NCBI GenBank assembly: GCA_034766995.1
Contig: CM068315.1
Span: 24,241,562-24,305,561 of the forward strand
Direction: 5' to 3'
DNA from: Acanthacorydalis orientalis
Lineage: Eukaryota; Arthropoda; Insecta; Megaloptera; Corydalidae
Length of the DNA stretch: 64,000 nucleotides
This document shows positions 58,392-64,000 of the stretch, one piece after another (position 1 is the stretch's first letter; each line of letters starts with the position of its first letter). Below the pieces are notes generated by a model. That model was not told where the DNA came from, did not search any database, and was given only the letters and a program-made list of their open reading frames with translations. The position numbers were made by a program, and so were the translations under genes.

Positions 58392-59922
58392 CGAGGCCGG
58401 TTTAAGAGTAACTCGGTTCGATATTAGAAACCGCAGATTAAGTTTCAAAGTGTACTCTATTTTCCCTTTATTATTCCCTTCTGATAGTGAGTTTCTTCGA
58501 GGTCCTCGAAATAGCCGTTTGCAGTCTTATTGGCCTCTTCATTCAGCCCAAATCGCTTCCCGACCAGGAACATTTGGAGTTTTGGAAACAGATGGAAGTC
58601 CAGTGGAACCAATTCAGGTGAATGCTATGAATGTGAAATGATTTCAAACTTCAATTCGAGTAATTTTTACTAAGCGACAACGCTTGAATGAGCCGATGAA
58701 TTGTTATGATGAAATAACACTTTTTTCTTGACTATTCTTGAAGTTTTTTCATATTGCTGCAGTTTTTTCATTTTTCATTTGCATTCAACTTCTACAAAAG
58801 TCTTGCGTAGTATTGGTCAGTAAGAGGTTTTCTCTTCTGAAAATATTCGTTTAAGAGAAGTCCTTTCGCATACCCAAAAACTGACGACATCACCTTTCAT
58901 CCGAGTGAATCGTCTTTGCCTTCTTCGGAGCCGTTTCAGCGCGTTCAGTTCACTCTTTTGATTACATTTTAGATTCTGGTGTGTAATGGCGAATACAAGC
59001 TTCACCCATCGTCATTCTTCATAAACAATTCCAAGATGTCAACTGTTAGCATACGGACTAGTTATAGCTCTGCAGTGAGAAAATGCGATACCCATCTTGC
59101 GGAAAGTTTTTTCATACGCAATCCTTTATTTAAAATGAAATACGTTCGCTCAGTTAAAATACCTCTGCTATCTCGCTCACTTTCACTTGCCGGTAGGACA
59201 AAATCATATCGTGGACTTTATCGATCATTTCTGGCGTGACAGCTATTTTCGAACTTCATGAGCGAGGTGTATCTTCTATGCTCCTTCTGCTACGTTTAAG
59301 TCATTCAACCAAAGCCGAAAGGTTTCGTACGAAAGACAAAATTCACCCAATGTAAGAAACATCCTCTCATTAATATCTTTTGCTGTTTCGTCTTCCAAAA
59401 AAAGAATTGAATCTCATTTCTCTGATTTTATCTATTTTGCACTTTCACACGAAACGCTTGTGTTGAAACAACTGTACCAAACGAAGAACTAACGACAGAA
59501 CAACTTAAAAGTTCACATGCATTACTAAAAGGGATGGAACTATTTGAAAACATATATAGCTCTTCCTTTCTCTTTCATGGAGTACTCAAACCAAGACATT
59601 GCACCGCTTCATTCAACCATTGTCACTTAGCAAAAATTTGCTGAATTGAAGTTTTCAATCGCCTGATTTGGATAACTCGGACTTTTATTTATTTCCAAAA
59701 CTCCACATTTTCCTGGCTGGAAAGCGATTTGAGTCAAATGAAGAGGCAATAGAGGGCGCAAACGGCTACTTTGATGATCTCGAAAAGACTCATTTCCAGG
59801 AGGGAATCGCAAAGCTGGAGAAATTTTGGAGTAAGTGCGTTTAGCTGTCGAAAAATAAAGTCCACTTTGAGACTGAACCTTTTTTTTAATATTTAACCAA
59901 GTTACTCTTCAACCCGCTCTCG
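58392..59922. mobile_element. Mariner inverted dimer in a gene C intron
   Basis: TA-flanked ends CGAGGCCGGTTTAAGAGTAA and (right, inward) CGAGAGCGGGTTGAAGAGTA, 1,531 bp. The minus strand from about 59500 to 58450 encodes a mariner. HTH pieces come first, then KKCYFI-type residues (the VLFHHDN region) near 58720. The tail near 58600-58500 reads FLVGKRFGLNEEANKTANGY. The plus strand from about 59640 to 59845 encodes the same tail again: FLAGKRFESNEEAIEGANGY, then FDDLEKTHFQEGIAKLEKFW. Both outer ends are therefore 3' ends, as in the Tc1 dimer at 37707. Confidence 0.85.
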
Positions 59923-59958
59923 TATGTTATAAACCACATCTGAAAATAACTGTTTTAG

Positions 59959-60073
59959 ATCGTTCAAGACTTAACTGAAATTCCAAAAAAGCAAATCGTG
60001 GAAATCGAAGGAAATTATAACGGTTTAAAAACGAAATTTAGTAAACTTCAAGGTGAACATCAAAAACTTATGG
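59959..60073 (+). CDS. Coiled-coil exon of gene C
   Basis: Acceptor AATAACTGTTTTAG and donor CTTATGG|GTATGC frame 115 bp. It starts in phase 0, exactly as left by the 57325-58271 exon, and reads IVQDLTEIPKKQIVEIEGNY, then NGLKTKFSKLQGEHQKLMG. The heptad-like Leu/Lys/Gln pattern suggests the start of a coiled coil. It ends in phase 1, so the gene continues to the right, but no next exon was identified before 64000. Confidence 0.8.
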
Positions 60074-60750
60074 GTATGCTTCACTTTGTCAATTGTAATT
60101 TGTATTTAAATTGTCCTGTAAATGCTTTCTAAATATTTGCTGATAATATGATAAACAGAAACAAGTAACATCAAACATTAATCTATTTTTAAATCTGCTT
60201 CATAATAACTCTTTAGTATACAGACATATGCTTTTATTTATCTATTATATTCATATATTTTTTTATTTTTGATTATCTATTTATATTTTCACATTCCAAA
60301 CAAAGTCACTTTCACAAATGAATTCTTAATTCACTACACGAACCAGAAATAAAGTGTCTAATCAAAAAGTACATTCAGTAATTATTTTTTTTTAATTCAT
60401 GACTATGCGAATTTCGATATCGATTCCCTTATGTTCAAAAAGTCGAGCTACTGAAAAAAAATTCTATAAATTAAAGATTCTTATTAAGCTTTATCCTCTG
60501 AAGATGACTGCTTCGACATTGAATTATATATAAATAATAATTCAAAATAATATTGAACATTTTTGACCAAAAATTTTTTTTTCCCACTTTATAGGCTGAG
60601 AAAGGAATTCGTTTGTGAAAATCTGTTTTTAAACTATCAGTATTTTTTAATTTACTTTGAAAATAAGATCAGATTTATGTGTTTTTAGAAATATCAACGT
60701 ATAACTTATTGACTAAAAAACTTATTTATTTATTATCAAAATTCTTTATC
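60074..60750. repeat. Satellite-like relics
   Basis: CACTTTCACAAATGAATTCT near 60306 and, in the opposite sense, GGAATTCGTTTGTGAAAATC near 60606. Further shared modules lie between them (TTCGATATCGATTC; ATATTGAACATTTTTGACCA). No exon was seen. Confidence 0.65.
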
Positions 60751-60753
<3 letters not shown>

Positions 60754-60806
<53 letters not shown>

Positions 60807-60816
60807 TATATATATA
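60754..60816. repeat. (CA)n(TA)n microsatellite
   Basis: CACACACACACA followed by TA. Confidence 0.95.
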
Positions 60817-60887
60817 TATTCAAAAACTGAAACAAATAATGAATAAAAATGTTTATAAATGTTTCCAAATGAAATTATTTAATTTAC

Positions 60888-60954
60888 CGAAAGATTCATT
60901 GTTTGTTGATTTCATTGCAGATAATTCTTTTTCCTCGTCAAGTAGTTGAATAAC
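60888..60954 (-). CDS. Internal coiled-coil-like exon of a minus-strand gene (D)
   Basis: On the minus strand a very good acceptor (TTCGTTCACTTTCACTTTCACAG) and a GT donor (TTTCG|GTAAAT) frame 67 bp. The reading is VIQLLDEEKELSAMKSTNNE then SF, phase 0 to phase 1. The plus strand is not open through the same stretch with usable sites. The charged, Leu-rich sequence suggests a coiled coil. It is antisense to, or convergent with, gene C. Partner exons were not found. Confidence 0.55.
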
Positions 60955-60960
60955 CTGTGA

Positions 60961-61273
60961 AAGTGAAAGTGAACGAATACATTATTATTATTATTTTAAC
61001 CTTAACATCTAATCAGTTATTTCTCACCGTGTGTTATTGATTTTCAACCAATTTACATAATTACAACAGTGTAAATATTTACATGTTAATAGTTTAACAA
61101 ACTCTTGTTCGAATATATGATACGCAGTTTATATTTTTTTAATACTTCAATCGTTTTATACTTTTTACTTTGATTGACGTTATTTATTAATGAACGATTG
61201 ACAGACAATCTCTCTACATTGATTTGCGTTCAGTATTATGAATGTATAATTATAAAACGAACGATTTACGCAG

Positions 61274-61277
<4 letters not shown>
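60961..61277. other. No gene seen
   Basis: AT-rich DNA upstream (minus sense) of the gene D exon; branch/pyrimidine tract only. Confidence 0.5.

Positions 61278-61326
<49 letters not shown>
61278..61326. repeat. (TA)n microsatellite
   Basis: About 49 bp of TA. Confidence 0.97.
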
Positions 61327-61331
<5 letters not shown>

Positions 61332-61517
61332 AAAGATTTAAAAATATAATGATTTAAGATAAAACTTTCTTATTTAATTGATTACAGGCCGTTCAAGGTT
61401 ATTTTTCATGTAAATTAAATCGAAATTGATTTTAAAAGAAATTGTATTAATAATTCGGTTATCTTAACATTCAGAATTCATTTTTTTCGTTTATTAAAAG
61501 AAAATAATGGATATGAA

Positions 61518-61520
<3 letters not shown>

Positions 61521-61572
<52 letters not shown>

Positions 61573-61575
61573 TAT
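61521..61575. repeat. (TA)n microsatellite
   Basis: TA with one GTATA interruption. Confidence 0.97.
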
Positions 61576-61831
61576 TTGTGATAACATTTAAAATATTCCT
61601 TTTCAATTATCGATTGATAGTCTAACTAAGAAGTAAATTGTTTTCAAATAATCTAAAAATGTATGCACAGTAAATCCTCGTTAATCTGGCTTAATATAGG
61701 AAGAAGATTATCCGGATTAAGTCATAATCTAAGCTGGTGAAGCATAAGATATTTCTTAATGATGAATAAATCTTAGAATTCATGCAAATAGAAAAGTTAA
61801 TGATAGAGCTATTACCGATGAAAATAAATAA

Positions 61832-61835
<4 letters not shown>

Positions 61836-61862
<27 letters not shown>
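61836..61862. repeat. Short (TA)n
   Basis: TA tract inside the Tigger element. Confidence 0.93.
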
Positions 61863-61942
61863 CAATATAAAAAATTAAAAAAATCTATAAAAAACAATTA
61901 TTTATTCAAAAAAGTTTGAAAAAAGACCTCTGCTACCATTCT

Positions 61943-62614
61943 TTAACTCTTTGACGCCAGGGATGGGGAAAAGGGTGCTAAAAAAATTGAACAAATATTT
62001 TTCGATTAATTGGATATTCTTTTATCGCAAACAAAATAAAAATTAAAAACTTGTCGGTTACAAGAAAAAATATGTTAATTCAGATTAGACATTAGAAATT
62101 TTACATCCATCTGATACACCGTGAAAAATCGTTGATAATATTCGGGTAAACATAAATCTCTTGATTGGAGACATATAATTGGAAATGGAATAATTAATAA
62201 CAATTAAAAATTTTCCGAAATGACATTACTGTTGAGTGTGAAAAATTTTGAAACAATAAAGTATGCACAAAACGGAAACAAAATTTTAAAAATTTTTGCT
62301 ATGCACGTGAAGAACGTAGTCTTGAAATTTTTTCTACGCCTTCTTTCAATGATGAACTTTTAGAAACAAAATATGATTCAGCCCAACTCTCAAATTTAGA
62401 ATTTTTATATGTTTTCACATGAAATGCTGCGATTTTTCCGATTTCTGGACGACCGTAATTTTATTTAAGGAAAAAAAGAATTATAAATTCAATCTTATTA
62501 TAAAGAGATTAGTTACCTGGAATCATATCATCCGAAAGATAGCGCTCTGAGACCATAATTTCTTTGGAAAACATCAATGCATTCCTGGATCCACGCTTGG
62601 TTTCAAAGGGTTAA
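61943..62614. mobile_element. TTAA-flanked non-autonomous element (664 bp) nested in Tigger
   Basis: TTAA at both borders. The ends are CTCTTTGACGCCAGGG and (right, inward) CCCTTTGAAACCAAGC, sharing C-Y-C-TTTGA-MR-CCA. No transposase was found inside. Non-canonical internal frames were not convincing. Confidence 0.75.
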
Positions 62615-63330
62615 TAAGGATCTCGGTTAAAGTTTTTCTTTGTTCAAAACACTTGAGCAATTTTAGTTTAGTTGAAAAATCCATATTATTGATTATTGTA
62701 CCAATGTCATCTCTTGTGAAGCTAAGACGCTTCTTCTTACTTATAGATTCTTATAATTCATTTTGTTAGCTTGTCTGAATTTTTTTCCATAAAAGAATCT
62801 GCAATAATATCTATAATAGTTTATTGCTGTATTAGGTGATGAAATCCAAAGTTTCTTTCGTTTAATTGAAGTCAATTTTAAATATTTTCTTTGGTGATTT
62901 CAATTTCTTCTACAAACTTCAACACAGTTTGAAAGTCCCTGCTCTAATCTCGCAAGATCAATATCACCATTTATGTGATTCTTGTAATTCATCCTGACAT
63001 CATTCTTGTAATTCAACCTACAACAATTTCTTCCTCTATCAACAGCTGAAATCTAGCATGTTCTTCGTCCAGTCCAAGTCATTCTTGGTTAGTTTCTTAA
63101 ATGGTTTAAATCTCCCCTGTTACCATCAACACAGTATGTGAATCCGCTGGTTTTACTCCCGTAAAGTCAATATTCGAAGAATTATTTTCCACCAATTTGT
63201 TAAAGTTCAACAAGGAGTATTTTCCTTGCCTGCTTATTAAGAAAAGTTCATTATTTTTCAATGAAAGTAAAAAAAAAATATTTTCATATTTTGGTCTGGA
63301 TTATCCATAATTCAGATTAATTACAATAGG

Positions 63331-63632
63331 ATTAACGAGGATTTACTGTACTTCACAATACAGTTCTGATAGTGTAAATGTATTCGTTTTTCAATGATTA
63401 ACAATTAATAATTTCATTTTTGAATTATTCATATTAATAATTGAATTATTTTTTCATCACATAAATCAACAACAACATTTTTGACGAAAAATATTCAATA
63501 AATCATTATGAGGTTAACTAACGACCGGATTAACGAGGATTTACTGTACTTCACAATACAGTTCTAACTGTGTAAATGTATTCATTTTTCAATCATTCAT
63601 GATTAATAATTTCAGTTTTGAATTACTCATAT
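63331..63632 (+). repeat. 198-bp duplication including the Tigger end
   Basis: ATTAACGAGGATTTACTGTA, then CTTCACAATACAGTTCT, occurs at 63331 and again at 63529. The sequence after each copy is also similar (GTGTAAATGTATTC; TTCATATT). The second copy is a solo Tigger terminus created by duplication, not by insertion. Satellite modules (CGAAAAATATTCAATAAATC) lie between. Confidence 0.85.
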
Positions 63633-64000
63633 TGTTAAAACCCGAATATCAGTATTATGCAAAGTATACAAATGTAAAGGTTGCTTTGGAATCGCAGCTG
63701 GCCAGTGTTTACGATACGAATTTCATTTGTCTCTCGCGCTGTCAATAAACAGTATCGGTTAAAATATTTATTAGTCAACAGTACAATTCAAAGTAGGGTC
63801 TGCATAGGTCATTCTTAAATAAAATATACTTTTTAAATGAATAAGTGTGTGCAGTTTGACATTGCAGAGGTCTGCATATGTTCGCTGCATCAATTCACAT
63901 TTACACATATTAATAATTGAATTATTTTTTCATTACACCAACCACTATCAACGTTTTTGACTAAAGATATTCAATAAATCATTATTAATCATTCTGATTC
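63633..64000. other. GC-richer patch followed by satellite relic
   Basis: At 63660-63770 GC is raised and several frames are open. An AATAAA lies at 63748. TGTTAAAAC at 63637 and AGTCAACA near 63780 could be the borders of a short solo LTR, but no matching target duplication was found. From 63880 to the end the satellite module repeats (TTTTTGACTAAAGATATTCA). Confidence 0.35.

Larger units (their letters stand above)
61668..63348 (-). mobile_element. Pogo/Tigger-type element, host to a TTAA element
   Basis: Inverted ends CAGTAAATCCTCGTTAATCT and (right, inward) CAGTAAATCCTCGTTAATCC, continuing with GGATTAAG-like and CTGAATTATGGATAATCC. These are the typical Tigger terminal sequence. TA follows the right end. 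On the minus strand near 63080-62900 a Tigger-like acidic C-terminal tail is readable (LDEEHARFQLLIEEEIV; ARLEQGLSNCVEVCRRN) among stops. No catalytic motif was found. The interior is disrupted by the TTAA element at 61943-62614 and a TA tract at 61836-61862. Confidence 0.75.

Noticed and set aside
58450..58641. Plus-strand open frame of 63 codons.
   Set aside because: It is the complement of the mariner tail coded on minus.
60921..60960. A plus-strand exon after TTCATTGCAG at 60920.
   Set aside because: All phases stop within ten codons; the minus-strand exon explains the region better.

Overview
The window is nuclear DNA of an arthropod, most likely an insect. The evidence is a signal-peptide exon joined by matching splice phase to a clip-domain exon (a family confined to arthropods), tiny exons with GT/AG borders in long introns, and many mariner, Tc1, pogo/Tigger, hAT and piggyBac relics. 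Base composition is very AT-rich, and about thirty (TA)n microsatellites break up the sequence. The species cannot be fixed from the sequence. No rRNA, tRNA, CRISPR array or bacterial gene was seen.

Host genes are few and split. (A) Minus strand, 758-5200: a secreted clip-domain protein, with a TATA/initiator promoter and an AP-1-like site near 5165-5216, a signal-peptide exon at 4943-5036 and a clip exon at 758-955. It probably continues past the left edge as a clip serine protease, or ends at 398 as a clip-only protein. (B) Minus strand, 13242-14498: three short exons in one compatible phase, of an unrecognised protein. (C) Plus strand, 49405-60073: four exons (29, 88, 947 and 115 bp) of an acidic, partly coiled-coil, unrecognised protein. 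At least one exon is still missing between 54807 and 57325. (D) Minus strand, 60888-60954: one well-bordered exon, antisense to the end of C.

The rest is mobile and repeated DNA. Mariner-type copies lie at 5665-6971, 18733-20031, 28096-29398, 30816-31345 (internally deleted), 32034-33323, 42355-44360 (one mariner inside another), 55908-57257 and 58392-59922 (inverted dimer). Tc1-type copies lie at 20545-20897, 37707-39253 (inverted dimer) and 45270-46700. Pogo/Tigger relics are at 34357-34990 and 61668-63348. A hAT-like element at 37640-40414 has an exact 8-bp target duplication and carries the Tc1 dimer inside it. TTAA-flanked, piggyBac-like elements are at 17120-17828, 17873-17952, 40699-41386 (with the piggyBac C-terminus), 45872-45963, 53238-53834 and 61943-62614. 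Non-LTR retrotransposon tails are at 21170-22290 and 41560-41950.

Three repeat structures stand out. The first is a ~167-bp satellite-like unit, tandem at 3610-4275 and scattered as single decayed copies in both orientations across the window. The second is a pair of ~885-bp inverted arms at 7389-8275 and 10385-11272. The third is a ~59-bp mini-insertion with a 10-bp target duplication at 56903-56961, with relatives near 20490 and 34041. All calls come from reading the sequence; no alignment or database search was run.
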